DNA of 54,553 nt from an uncultured Eubacteriales bacterium (GTDB lineage: Bacteria; Bacillota; Clostridia; Lachnospirales; Lachnospiraceae), in the NCBI GenBank assembly GCA_900316755.1, contig ONED01000026.1:1-54553 (forward strand), written 5' to 3'. A program made the translations under genes and the position numbers. Shown one piece after another: positions 17,427 to 26,107 of this stretch. The notes under the pieces are model-generated. The model made no database searches. It was not told the DNA's origin and was given only the letters and a program-made list of their open reading frames with translations. The number at the start of each line of letters is the position of its first letter. Positions within the stretch are counted from its first letter, which is position 1.

Positions 17427-18662
17427 ATGGAAGAAAAGAGAATTTGTTTTATTGCACCGGGAGTATTACCTATTCCACCAGTAAAAGGCGGAGCAGTAGA
17501 AACCTTGGTGGAATATTTAATAGCCGAAAATGAACAGAGAGAATTGTTTGATTTTACGGTTTATACTGCTGCTGACACAGTGGCGATTAGTAAGGAAAGG
17601 GAATTTAAGCATACAAGGTTTGTTCATTTTTGTATTTATTCCAAGTGGCTGAACAAGTTGTATTCATATATTTATCGATTTCTCAAACAAACAGTTAAAG
17701 TTTATATTCCATATTGTCTAGAGTATTACAAAGTTTTAAGCCTACTGAAACAAGAACAAGATAAGTATGATTATATAGTCTATGAAGCTGGAGAAACCTC
17801 ACAAATTCCGCTGATTAGTAAATATGTAAATAAGGAGAAACTGTTGGTTCATTTGCACTGGCAAGGTTATTGGAACCGAGCCAATATGAGGCGAATAGAT
17901 AGAGCGTTTGCAACCCTAGTTCCTGTAAGCGAGTTTATTGGTAATGGATGGAAAAGAGAATGCCATGATAATAGAAGAAGTGTAAAGGTTTTAAAGAATT
18001 GCGCAAATATTCAACGCTTTATGAAAGTATGCTCAGAAGAAGAGAGAATCGAACTAAAGAAAAAATTAAATATTTCACCTAATAACTATGTGGTTATATT
18101 TACAGGAAGAATTGTTGAAGAAAAAGGAATAAAAGAATTGGTGAAAGCGTTTGAATTAGTGAAAAATGAGAACGTTACATTGCTTATAATAGGAAGTGCT
18201 AATTTTGGGAGCAAAACCAATACTCCATATGAGCAGGAAATAAGTAAGCTAATAAAAGATTCGGAAAAGTCAGTCGTTTTTACTGGCTTTGTTCATCAAA
18301 CTGAACTTTACAAATATTATAGCATTGCGGATGTTGCTGTCATGCCGAGTATGTTTGAGGATCCAGCGCCGTTAGTTAGCATAGAAACACAGGCAACGGG
18401 AACACCACTCATAGCAACGAATGTGGGAGGAATTAAGGAATATACAAATTCGCCAGGGGTTATTCTAATTGATAAAACGGAAAACCTGGTGGAAGATATT
18501 GCGAGAAATATCGATTATGTTTTGAACGATAAAAAAATGCGCATAGAGATGGGAAAAGCAAATAGACAGAATGCCCAAAAATACACTGCGGAAAAGTATT
18601 ATGCTGATTTTGCTAAGATAATTGAAGAACAGGGGAAGTATGAACGAAAGAACGACGATTAA
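17427..18662 (+). CDS. GT4 family glycosyltransferase
   Basis: The 411-aa GT-B enzyme has an N-terminal 'FIAPGVLPIPPVKGGAVETL' glycine loop and a C-terminal half with 'IFTGRIVEEKGIKELVKAF' (about 230) and 'MPSMFEDPAPLVSIETQATG' (about 310-330), the EX7E-type nucleotide-sugar site. AGAGGGAAAAG precedes the ATG. Its 3' end overlaps the start of the next glycosyltransferase by 23 nt, a sign of translational coupling. Confidence 0.88.
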   Translation: MEEKRICFIAPGVLPIPPVKGGAVETLVEYLIAENEQRELFDFTVYTAADTVAISKEREFKHTRFVHFCIYSKWLNKLYSYIYRFLKQTVKVYIPYCLEYYKVLSLLKQEQDKYDYIVYEAGETSQIPLISKYVNKEKLLVHLHWQGYWNRANMRRIDRAFATLVPVSEFIGNGWKRECHDNRRSVKVLKNCANIQRFMKVCSEEERIELKKKLNISPNNYVVIFTGRIVEEKGIKELVKAFELVKNENVTLLIIGSANFGSKTNTPYEQEISKLIKDSEKSVVFTGFVHQTELYKYYSIADVAVMPSMFEDPAPLVSIETQATGTPLIATNVGGIKEYTNSPGVILIDKTENLVEDIARNIDYVLNDKKMRIEMGKANRQNAQKYTAEKYYADFAKIIEEQGKYERKNDD

Positions 18663-19599
18663 GAATAATTTGGTGAGCATTGTTGTTCCAGTCTTTAACA
18701 CGGAAAAATATTTATCTAAGTGCGTTATTAATCTAGTGAATCAAAACTATCCAAACAAAGAGATAATACTGGTAGACGATGGCTCAGAAAAAAAGTGTGC
18801 GGATTTGTGTGACAGAATTGCTGCAGAATACGATATTGTAAGTGTAATACATAAGAAAAATGGCGGAGTGAGTAGCGCACGCAATGCTGGAGTAGCAAAG
18901 GCTAATGGTAAATATCTTTACTTTTGTGATAGCGATGACATCCCGGCATCAGATTTATTAGAAAAATTAGTAAATGGTATAGAAGGTTCTAATTGCGATT
19001 TGTGTGCGTGCACTTATATTCGATTCAAAGACAACATAGAAATTTCTTTTTCAAGCGAAAGAGGAAACAAAACTGTATATGGCGATGAGCGATTGGATGC
19101 GGTTATATGTGACAATAGGTATGGAGGATATCTATGGAATAAGATGTTCAATAAAGAAATTATAGACAAATATAATTTGAGCTTTGATGAAACACTGGAT
19201 GTTATTGAGGATGCCCTATTTGTGTTGCAATATATTAGCAAGACTCACTCATTAGTAATGCTGGATGACTGCTTATATGCTTACAGAGATAATGAGTTCA
19301 GTGTAACAAATAGCAACATTTCAAAAAAGACAATAACGACAACAAAAGGACAAGAAAAGGTTTTTGACCTTTTGGTTAGTGTAAACGCACCGATACATCT
19401 GCAAAAATGGGTGTGGAAAAAAATGATGCAATCAATAGTTGTTTCCTATAAAAAATTATTTTTTTCAAAAATGGAAATACGGGATAAGTGGTTGCTTTTA
19501 CTAAAAGATATGTTCAAAAGCTATAAATGCAAGTTTAATATTTGGAAAGAACTTTCAACTAAAGAAATATTATATTGTTTTTTTCTTGAAATTACATAG
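18640..19599 (+). CDS. GT2 family glycosyltransferase
   Basis: The 319-aa GT-A enzyme shows 'VSIVVPVFNTEKYLSKCV', 'LVDDGSEKKCADLCDRIA', 'GGVSSARNAGVAKANGKYLY' and FCDSDD (about 88-93). 'SFDETLDVIEDALFVLQYI' holds the second acidic block. I start at ATG 18640, behind AGGGG; a TTG at 18622 is in frame but lacks a site. The C-terminal 90 residues are basic and aromatic, perhaps for membrane contact. It probably acts on the undecaprenyl-linked intermediate. Confidence 0.88.
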   Translation: MNERTTIKNNLVSIVVPVFNTEKYLSKCVINLVNQNYPNKEIILVDDGSEKKCADLCDRIAAEYDIVSVIHKKNGGVSSARNAGVAKANGKYLYFCDSDDIPASDLLEKLVNGIEGSNCDLCACTYIRFKDNIEISFSSERGNKTVYGDERLDAVICDNRYGGYLWNKMFNKEIIDKYNLSFDETLDVIEDALFVLQYISKTHSLVMLDDCLYAYRDNEFSVTNSNISKKTITTTKGQEKVFDLLVSVNAPIHLQKWVWKKMMQSIVVSYKKLFFSKMEIRDKWLLLLKDMFKSYKCKFNIWKELSTKEILYCFFLEIT

Positions 19600-19621
19600 A
19601 GGAGTAAATAGCGATAAGCAT

Positions 19622-20254
19622 ATGAATAAATTGAAATGGATATTGGTATATACTAATCTTTGGAGAATTGTTCCGGTATATCTGTTTTCAAAGATTTGTT
19701 TTCATAAAGACAAGATCTATAAGGACATTGATATATGGATACGAAATCTCGTTCCACCAGAGTATCAGTCAAAAAGCAGAATGTTAAAAATGGGTTACTG
19801 CATTTTTGCAGAAAGAGCATTTGTAAATGTAATTCAGAATAGACTACATCGTAATCCATTACTGTGGGGAATATCACGTATTTTATTTAAACCGTTAGAA
19901 TCCCTATATATTAACATGCCTCCAGAAAATATAGGAGGGGGGTTATACTTTCAGCATGGATTTTCAACTGTTGTGGCTGCAAAGAAGATAGGTTCCTGTT
20001 GTCACATTAATCAGCAGGTCACGATTGGTTATTCTGGAAGTGATGCCCCAATCATTGAAGACAATGTTGTTGTGGCAGCAGGGGCAATTATTATTGGAAA
20101 AGTACACGTGGGCTCGGATTCGGTTGTCGGCGCAGGTTCAGTTGTCACTAAAGACGTACCTGAACAGACGGTTGTTGCAGGCGTTCCCGCACGTGTTTTA
20201 CGAGGAAGAGTTAATGAAGAAAATAGGAATACTAACGTTTCATTGGGCGGATAA
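19622..20254 (+). CDS. Left-handed beta-helix acetyltransferase (CysE/WcaF-like)
   Basis: The 210-aa protein has an alpha-helical N-terminal half (about 1-95) and a hexapeptide-repeat C-terminal half: 'GGGLYFQHGFSTVVAAKKIG', 'CHINQQVTIGYSG', 'PIIEDNVVVAAGAIIIGKV', 'VGSDSVVGAGSVVTKDVP' and the closing 'VAGVPARVLRG'. The His of 'YFQHGF' corresponds to the catalytic His of serine acetyltransferase-like enzymes. In this locus it more likely O-acetylates a sugar than makes cysteine. ATG 19622 is the first good start, though GAGGAG (19600-19605) lies an unusual 16 nt upstream. It overlaps the next gene by 41 nt. Confidence 0.85.
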   Translation: MNKLKWILVYTNLWRIVPVYLFSKICFHKDKIYKDIDIWIRNLVPPEYQSKSRMLKMGYCIFAERAFVNVIQNRLHRNPLLWGISRILFKPLESLYINMPPENIGGGLYFQHGFSTVVAAKKIGSCCHINQQVTIGYSGSDAPIIEDNVVVAAGAIIIGKVHVGSDSVVGAGSVVTKDVPEQTVVAGVPARVLRGRVNEENRNTNVSLGG

Positions 20255-21332
20255 TTATGGCGCAGTTTTGCAGTCATATGCATTGCGAAGATATTTATCG
20301 CAAAATGGGTATAATGCAGAAGTTGTGAATTATAGATGTAAATATCCAGCAAGAATATATGAACCTTTTTACTTCCAAGCAAATAGTATTAACCAGTCGT
20401 TGCAGGGACTGTTGAGGTGTACATACAATTTTCCTAACTGGGTATTAAAAAGGTGTGCGTTTAATAAATTTCGGAAGAAAATCGGAATTTCAGATCATGT
20501 ATACACAAAACAAGAATTGCTGAATGAACAGTATGATTATGATGTGCTCATTGCTGGAAGCGATCAGGTCTGGAATGTGGAAATTGTTGGGGATGATATA
20601 AATATTTACTCGCTGTCCTTTGTAAAAAAAACAAGCGCAATTTCGTATGCGGCAAGTTCAGGAGAACTTGATATTCAACATAATGAAACAGATCGTCATC
20701 TTGTAGATGATGTGGCAAGACTTGGTTCGATATCGGTTAGAGAGAAGAGTACAAAAGAATATTTGGAAACAAATCTAGGGAAACTGATCAATTTGTCCGC
20801 TGATCCTACAATGCTTTTAACAAAGACCGAATGGGAGCAGCTCGCAGAAAGTGTACATAGAGTAAATGGAAGGTATCTTTTTGTGTATTGCATCTCTTAT
20901 GACAAACATTTAATAGATACTGTAAGAAAAATTTCAAGAGAGAAAAATTTGAAGATAGTTGTATGTGGAAAAATAAAAGAACTGAAAGGAGAGGCAATAC
21001 AGTTTACATATGCCGCTCCAGAACAGTTCCTTAATTTAGTAAAATATGCGAGCTTTATAGTTGCAACTTCATATCATGCTACAGTGTTTTCAACAATTTT
21101 TCAGAAACAATTTGTAGTGTTGCTTCCGTCATATGCATCTAATAGAATAAGTGATTTTTGTGAATCTTTAGGATTGAGCAATCGGTGTATTCATGATATT
21201 TCTGAAGTAGACACACTACTGGAGCAGGAAATCATGTATGATGAAGCAATACACAAAAAGATGGATATTGTTGCAGAGTCGAAATGCTATTTACAGAAAG
21301 CTTTAGAGGGAACGCAGTTTGAAAGAAAATAA
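20214..21332 (+). CDS. Polysaccharide pyruvyl transferase family protein
   Basis: The 372-aa protein matches PF04230: 'KKIGILTFHWADNYGAVLQS' at the N-terminus, 'YDVLIAGSDQVWN' near residue 112, 'YAASSG' and 'SVREKST' in the middle, and 'SFIVATSYHATVFSTIFQ' near 290, with the GSDQVWN and SxHATVF blocks forming the active site. Such enzymes place pyruvate ketals from phosphoenolpyruvate on surface sugars (CsaB type). ATG 20214 follows GAGGAAG; the frame opens further upstream only as a shadow of the acetyltransferase. It neighbours the FrhB-like genes, a combination seen repeatedly in bacterial glycan loci (recalled). Confidence 0.87.
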   Translation: MKKIGILTFHWADNYGAVLQSYALRRYLSQNGYNAEVVNYRCKYPARIYEPFYFQANSINQSLQGLLRCTYNFPNWVLKRCAFNKFRKKIGISDHVYTKQELLNEQYDYDVLIAGSDQVWNVEIVGDDINIYSLSFVKKTSAISYAASSGELDIQHNETDRHLVDDVARLGSISVREKSTKEYLETNLGKLINLSADPTMLLTKTEWEQLAESVHRVNGRYLFVYCISYDKHLIDTVRKISREKNLKIVVCGKIKELKGEAIQFTYAAPEQFLNLVKYASFIVATSYHATVFSTIFQKQFVVLLPSYASNRISDFCESLGLSNRCIHDISEVDTLLEQEIMYDEAIHKKMDIVAESKCYLQKALEGTQFERK

Positions 21333-22809
21333 ATTTATAAAAAATATTGTATTTAGTTTTGGCGGGCAAATTGTTGTCATGGTTCTGGGAATTATTATCC
21401 CTAGAATTATGATTACTAGCTATGGGTCGGATGTTAATGGTATTGTTAGTACTGTTACACAGATTTTTTCATATATGGCTCTTTTGGAAGCTGGAATAAG
21501 CCAAGCAGCAAGAAATGCGTTATATAAACATATTGCGAATAAAGATAAAGATGGCATTTCGTATGTGGTTTCACTATCGAGAAGATATTTTAGGCGGGTG
21601 ACAATTGTCTATGGTATAGGAGTAATGCTGTTGTCTAGCATCACTCCTGTCATCCTTAAGTCGAATGTAGATAAGATGACAATCTTCTTTATTGTCTTTT
21701 GGGAAGGTCTGTCAGGGGTAATCTCTTTTTACTTTATAGAAACTGATATAGCTTTATTAACGGCAGATGGAAGAGGCTATATTAATAACGGAATTAATGT
21801 CGTTAACAAGACAATAAGTTATGTCGTTAAAATTGTTATGGCATATTTTGGAATGAATATTGCGCTATTGCAGTTTGTGTATTTCTTTATAACAATTATT
21901 AAGGTGGTATATTATAGGGGATATGTCAATAAAGAGTATCCGTGGTTACGTTATGATACAGCACAAAAGACAGCGAAACTTCCGGATAGAAATGCGTATA
22001 TTGTTACAGAAATCGCATGGACCATCTTTTCTTCGACAGATATGATAGTATTGTCCACCTTTGTAAGTACACAGCTTGCAAGTGTATATTCCATCTATAA
22101 TTTGGTTTTTGCCAACATTAACAATTTACTTAGTACGGTCTTTTATGGCATAAATTATTTGCTTGGTCAAACATATCACGAAAATATTGAGCGGTATGAA
22201 AAGATACATGATACATTTAATTCGCTGTTTTTTGGTAGCATGACGGTCTTGATGTGCATAACGTATATTCTTATAATACCGTTTATAAAATTGTATACGA
22301 ATGGAGTGACGGATGTTGATTATATTAATCAGGAACTTCCGCTTTTGTTCTGTCTTGTGCAATTGTTTTCGTGGAGTAGATATGTTACAGGAGCATTATC
22401 GAGCATCGCTGGTTATGCAAAACGTGTAAGCTATATATCTTTGATTGAGGCGATTACAAATATAACGTTGTCAGTTGTGTTAGTTCATAAATACTCTATC
22501 GTAGGTGTACTGATTGCTACGGTTGTGGCACTCCCTTTGAAAGTATTATATTTGACATGGCTTTCTGATAAAAAAATACTGAACAGGTCGTTTTATAAAA
22601 CATTTGCAATATTAGGAACTAATGCGGCATTATTCGTTGGAACCGTGATAGCAAAAGAGCATATTGGAATTGAACCGACTACTTATGGTCAGTTTGTTGT
22701 GGATGGAATTATTTTAACATTTATTTACTTGATTTTTGGGGGTGTGTTGAATACGATTGCCAATCCAGATGTCTTTACCTTTGTCCGGAAAAAACTAAAA
22801 AAAGCATGA
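21319..22809 (+). CDS. Wzx-type oligosaccharide flippase
   Basis: The 496-aa protein has about 12-14 membrane helices and the MATE/MOP-like polysaccharide transporter pattern: 'NIVFSFGGQIVVMVLGIIIP' at the start, 'YGSDVNGIVSTVTQIFSYMA', and 'ISLIEAITNITLSVVLVHKY' late in the protein. I start at TTG 21319, which follows GAGGGAA (21306-21312) by 6 nt and overlaps the pyruvyl transferase stop by 14 nt; no ATG precedes the first helix. It would flip the undecaprenyl-linked repeat unit to the outer face for the polymerase at 16206. Confidence 0.9.
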   Translation: MKENKFIKNIVFSFGGQIVVMVLGIIIPRIMITSYGSDVNGIVSTVTQIFSYMALLEAGISQAARNALYKHIANKDKDGISYVVSLSRRYFRRVTIVYGIGVMLLSSITPVILKSNVDKMTIFFIVFWEGLSGVISFYFIETDIALLTADGRGYINNGINVVNKTISYVVKIVMAYFGMNIALLQFVYFFITIIKVVYYRGYVNKEYPWLRYDTAQKTAKLPDRNAYIVTEIAWTIFSSTDMIVLSTFVSTQLASVYSIYNLVFANINNLLSTVFYGINYLLGQTYHENIERYEKIHDTFNSLFFGSMTVLMCITYILIIPFIKLYTNGVTDVDYINQELPLLFCLVQLFSWSRYVTGALSSIAGYAKRVSYISLIEAITNITLSVVLVHKYSIVGVLIATVVALPLKVLYLTWLSDKKILNRSFYKTFAILGTNAALFVGTVIAKEHIGIEPTTYGQFVVDGIILTFIYLIFGGVLNTIANPDVFTFVRKKLKKA

Positions 22810-22861
22810 CGCATTGATAGAAAAAATATTGATACAAGGAATTGTATAAAGGGGTGACGAT

Positions 22862-23833
22862 ATGGTTGACTTGATTGATACAGTTGTGTATGCGGGGAGA
22901 ATTAAAGAGCGTGACGTGCTAAACAGTAGTTCTTCCGGTGGAGCATTTACGGCGCTATCTGATTTCTTTTTGGAACACGGGGACGCTGTAGTTGCATCGA
23001 CTTATGACTATTATGAACACGCTGTCAAATATCAATTGATACAGAGCAAAGAACAAAGAGATCAGGCAAAAGGATCAAAATATATACAAAGTAAACCGTG
23101 TGATATTTTTCAACAGGCGTATCAGTGGTTAATTGAGCATCCACATAATCGATTGCTTTTTGTTGGAACAGGGTGTCAGGCAGACGGGTTTCGTCAATAT
23201 GTGGAAATAAAAAAAGTTCGAGATAGGGTATGGATTGTTGATATCGTGTGTCATGGTTCTCCAAGTCCAAAATTATGGCGAGAATATGCACAGCAAATTC
23301 AAAATAGAAATAAAGGAACGATCACATATTTAACATTTAAAGATAAAAGAAATGGATGGATATCACCAACAGCTTATGCTGAAATCAATGGCAGAGAAGT
23401 TGGCATTGAAGAGTTCGTTCGTATTTTTTATAATCAGTGTGCATTGAGACCTTCGTGCTATGAATGTCCATATGCGACAACTGAGAGGCAAACAGACATA
23501 ACTATTGGTGACTTCTGGCATATTGAAGAAATGATTCCTGATTTCTATGATAAATACGGCAATTCACTTTTTTTAATTCATACGAATCAAGGCGAGAAAC
23601 TCTTTAATGCTATCAAAGTGAATTTGGAGTATCGGTTAAGCGATACAAAACAATGTTGGCAGGAAAACTTGGAAGCGCCAACTAAGAGATCAGAACAGAG
23701 AGATAAGTTTTGGAATGATTATCAAAAGAAAGGCGTTGATTTCATCATGAAAAAGTATGGAACGACTCCGTTGAAGTCAAAAATTAAAAATAAAATTGTC
23801 AAGCTGATATCAATCGGGGGGGGCAAAACCTAA
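22862..23833 (+). CDS. FrhB/FdhB-like flavin Fe-S protein, copy 1
   Basis: The 323-aa protein corresponds to the coenzyme F420 hydrogenase/dehydrogenase beta-subunit family (PF04422/PF04432) without the N-terminal ferredoxin domain. Visible blocks: 'SSSGGAFTALSDFFLEHGD', 'QAKGSKYIQSK', 'LFVGTGCQADGFRQY', 'VDIVCHGSPSPKLW', 'RPSCYECPYATTERQTDITI' and GDFW. The Cys residues in GTGC, VCHG and CYECPY could hold an Fe-S cluster beside FAD. F420 itself is not expected in this organism. AGGGGTG lies before the ATG. With the paralogue and the ferredoxin downstream it forms a small redox set inside a glycan operon, role unknown. Confidence 0.82.
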   Translation: MVDLIDTVVYAGRIKERDVLNSSSSGGAFTALSDFFLEHGDAVVASTYDYYEHAVKYQLIQSKEQRDQAKGSKYIQSKPCDIFQQAYQWLIEHPHNRLLFVGTGCQADGFRQYVEIKKVRDRVWIVDIVCHGSPSPKLWREYAQQIQNRNKGTITYLTFKDKRNGWISPTAYAEINGREVGIEEFVRIFYNQCALRPSCYECPYATTERQTDITIGDFWHIEEMIPDFYDKYGNSLFLIHTNQGEKLFNAIKVNLEYRLSDTKQCWQENLEAPTKRSEQRDKFWNDYQKKGVDFIMKKYGTTPLKSKIKNKIVKLISIGGGKT

Positions 23834-23882
23834 ATTCTGATTTGATTTATTATGCGGACTACTCTGAGAGGAGAGTGGCATA

Positions 23883-24848
23883 ATGAATTGGAAAAAACCT
23901 AAAGTATATGCAGTCAAGCATAAAGATGAAAATGTACGGGCCGCATCCAGATCCGGTGGCGTTTTTACAGCTTTGTCGGACTTAATCTTGGCAAACTGTG
24001 GTGTTGTTTATGGATGTGTTTTGACAGAAAATTTTACGGCAGTACATATTAGGGCAGAGAGTGCAGCAGAACGCGATCAAATGCGAGGCTCTAAATATAT
24101 TCAAAGCAAATTAGGCGACACATTTCAGAATATTCAAAAAGATTTGAATGCTGGAAAACATGTGCTATTTTCAGGTACATCCTGTCAAGTGGCTGGATTG
24201 AGACAATTTCTCGGAAAAGAGTATAGTGGTTTGCTGTGTGTTGATATTGTATGCCATGGTGTGCCGAGTACTGTAGTGTGGGAAAAATATGTTCAGTGGC
24301 AAGAACAAGAAAATCGCAGTAGAGTCATAAAAGTTGATTTCAGAAATAAAGTGGACTTTGGTTGGTGCGATCATGTGGAAACACTATGGTTTGATAATGG
24401 GAAGAAGGTCAATAGTTCAATCTTTAAAAATCTCTTTTATGGGCACACGATTCTGAGACCAAGTTGCTATGAATGTCCATATAAGGCTGTTATGCATCCG
24501 GGAGATATTACAATTGCCGATTATTGGGGAATCGAAAAGGCTGCGCCGGAGTTTGATGATAATAAGGGCATCTCATTAGTACTGCTAAACAATGAAGCAG
24601 GCAAACGTGTTTTTGAACAAACAAAAGAAAATCTTGTTTGGAAGAAAACAAGATTGGAGGATAGTATGCAACCTCCATTGAAAGCACCTTTTCCTAGACC
24701 AAATAATCGTGAGCAGTTTTGGAGTGACCTTCAAAGGAAATCTTTCAAGTATATTGCAAAAAAATATGGAAATTTTGGAATGAAAAACGATATAAAAACA
24801 CTGCTTGGAAAGATTAAGAGAAAAATAAGAACAATGTTTGGTGATTAA
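23883..24848 (+). CDS. FrhB/FdhB-like flavin Fe-S protein, copy 2
   Basis: The 321-aa paralogue of the preceding gene carries 'ASRSGGVFTALSDLILANCG', 'MRGSKYIQSKLGDTFQ', 'VLFSGTSCQVAGLRQFLG', 'VDIVCHGVPSTVVWEKY' and 'RPSCYECPYKAVMHPGDITI' with ADYWG. It also lacks a ferredoxin domain. It reads SGTSCQVAG, the commoner form, where copy 1 has VGTGCQADG, so copy 1 is the more diverged. GAGAGGAGAG precedes the ATG. The next gene, a two-cluster ferredoxin starting 2 nt later, supplies the domain that is normally fused at the N-terminus. Confidence 0.83.
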   Translation: MNWKKPKVYAVKHKDENVRAASRSGGVFTALSDLILANCGVVYGCVLTENFTAVHIRAESAAERDQMRGSKYIQSKLGDTFQNIQKDLNAGKHVLFSGTSCQVAGLRQFLGKEYSGLLCVDIVCHGVPSTVVWEKYVQWQEQENRSRVIKVDFRNKVDFGWCDHVETLWFDNGKKVNSSIFKNLFYGHTILRPSCYECPYKAVMHPGDITIADYWGIEKAAPEFDDNKGISLVLLNNEAGKRVFEQTKENLVWKKTRLEDSMQPPLKAPFPRPNNREQFWSDLQRKSFKYIAKKYGNFGMKNDIKTLLGKIKRKIRTMFGD

Positions 24849-24850
24849 TT

Positions 24851-25057
24851 GTGGAAAGAAAAATACCTATATTATATATAAGAAAAGAAGAATGTTGCGG
24901 ATGTACCGCCTGCTATGCAATTTGTCCAATGAAAGCAATTGCTATGGTAGAGGACGAAGAAGGGTTTGAGTATCCAGAAATTGATGAACGCAAATGCGTT
25001 TGCTGTTATCAGTGTATGAAAGTGTGCCCTTTTAAAGCACATGATTTAATATGTTGA
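24851..25057 (+). CDS. Small 2[4Fe-4S] ferredoxin
   Basis: The 68-aa protein has two clear cluster motifs: 'CCGCTACYAICP' (about 15-26) and 'CVCCYQCMKVCP' (about 49-60), each CxxCxxCxxxCP, joined by 'MVEDEEGFEYPEIDERK'. That linker is typical of the N-terminal ferredoxin domain of FrhB-like proteins in glycan loci. It starts at GTG 24851, 2 nt after the FrhB-like stop, and ends at TGA. It probably delivers electrons to one or both FrhB-like partners. Alternatively it is the surviving head of a third FrhB-like gene, since the text after the second motif stops abruptly. Confidence 0.87.
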   Translation: MERKIPILYIRKEECCGCTACYAICPMKAIAMVEDEEGFEYPEIDERKCVCCYQCMKVCPFKAHDLIC

Positions 25058-25081
25058 CAAAATGAAAGTAGATAATATAAT
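25054..25081 (+). promoter_or_regulatory. Near-perfect promoter without an obvious gene
   Basis: TTGACA (25054-25059), a 16-nt spacer, TATAAT (25076-25081). It overlaps the ferredoxin stop codon. No plus-strand ORF of any length follows for over 300 nt, so it may drive a non-coding RNA, a lost gene, or the distant VanZ gene at 25400. Confidence 0.6.
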
Positions 25082-25106
25082 CTTGAGAGTAGAGCAAACG
25101 ATGGTA

Positions 25107-25125
25107 GGTGTCAGATGCAATAAAT
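25107..25125 (+). repeat. Dispersed 19-bp repeat, copy 2 of 3
   Basis: GGTGTCAGATGCAATAAAT; the match with copy 3 extends to about 24 bp (GTA before and TT after). With copy 3 it forms a direct repeat flanking the VanZ gene at 25400-26107. Confidence 0.55.
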
Positions 25126-25399
25126 TTATTTGAAAAGGAATATCTTGTGCCAGACCGCACTTTGATTTCTGTGGCAACACCTCCCTGACCGTGCCGTATC
25201 GGCACTTGCCGCAGACTCTCCGCGGGCTGACTGTAAAACGCTATAAATTAATTGTATGATACCATATATAAGTGTATAGCTGGGTTTGCGAGGAGATTCA
25301 AAATGACTGTACCAGGAGTATAAGAAATCTATATTGATGATGAATGATACAATAAACAGTATTGAAACTTAAAATAACTATCTATGAAAGGAAATAATA
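25126..25399. other. Non-coding gap with a perfect small hairpin
   Basis: No gene is supported here. The stretch 25150-25240 is clearly more GC-rich than its surroundings and contains a perfect hairpin, GTGCCG-TAT-CGGCAC (25191-25205). On the minus strand a short open stretch reads through Cys-containing codons, but it has no start and no family I recognise. It may be the end of a lost mobile element or part of a structured RNA made from the promoter at 25054. Confidence 0.4.
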
Positions 25400-26107
25400 A
25401 TGGAGCTTATATCAAAGATAATTGTAAGGGTACTTACTACCGCGTATCAACCATTTTGGTTCGCTGTCATTCTCTCGGTGCTATTTATGTTTGTTTGGAA
25501 GAACTATATTAGTGTGAAGCAGGCAACAATAGAATGGCTGAGATGGTTTAAATCAGATTCTCATTTCCGAAGGGTATTCCTTTTAGTGTTCTATGTGGTA
25601 ATGATTTTATTTAGTACGTTACTTAACCGCGATATGTGGGCTAACCCGGTTAGCAACGTAATTGGAGTCTGGGGACTTTATAATGAAAATGGAGAGTTCA
25701 CAACAGAAGCCATTGAAAATCTGGTATTGTTTCTCCCATTTATTATCCTTCTGTTTTGGGGATTTCGAGAAAAGTTGCTCCCTAAGCTGACATTATTATC
25801 TGTGCTCTGGAAAGCAACAAAGATTACTTTCTTGTTTTCTTTCGCAATTGAGATGCTTCAATTGTTTTTGCGTTTGGGAACATGGCAATTATCAGACCTC
25901 TGCTATAATACCTTGGGTGGTGCTATTGGTGGTTTGATTTACTATATTGCTTATAAAATAAAGCATATAATTAAGAGAAAAAAGGGATTTAACAGATTAA
26001 AAAGAGGACAATCCTTTTTGTACGGGCAAAGCCTCGATACTAAAGGAAGTCCTCTAACTATCTTTATATATCATTTTCTAAACAATTACATTATACAGGC
26101 GAATTAA
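25400..26107 (+). CDS. VanZ family membrane protein
   Basis: The 235-aa protein has four to five membrane helices and the VanZ pattern: 'STLLNRDMWANPVSNVIGVW', 'ENLVLFLPFIILLFWG' (the conserved N-x-x-x-F-x-P block), 'SFAIEMLQLFLRLGTWQLSD' and 'CYNTLGGAIGGLIYYIAYK'. A basic C-terminal tail of about 45 residues follows the last helix. AAGGAAATAATA precedes the ATG. It stands alone between two copies of the dispersed 19-bp repeat, so it may have entered as a cassette. Function is unknown; surface-glycan association is inferred from the neighbourhood. Confidence 0.82.
   Translation: MELISKIIVRVLTTAYQPFWFAVILSVLFMFVWKNYISVKQATIEWLRWFKSDSHFRRVFLLVFYVVMILFSTLLNRDMWANPVSNVIGVWGLYNENGEFTTEAIENLVLFLPFIILLFWGFREKLLPKLTLLSVLWKATKITFLFSFAIEMLQLFLRLGTWQLSDLCYNTLGGAIGGLIYYIAYKIKHIIKRKKGFNRLKRGQSFLYGQSLDTKGSPLTIFIYHFLNNYIIQAN

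Noticed and set aside
22862-24848. True F420-reducing hydrogenase subunits
   Set aside because: No hydrogenase large or small subunits and no F420 genes are nearby. The sequences match the glycan-locus subgroup of the FrhB family.
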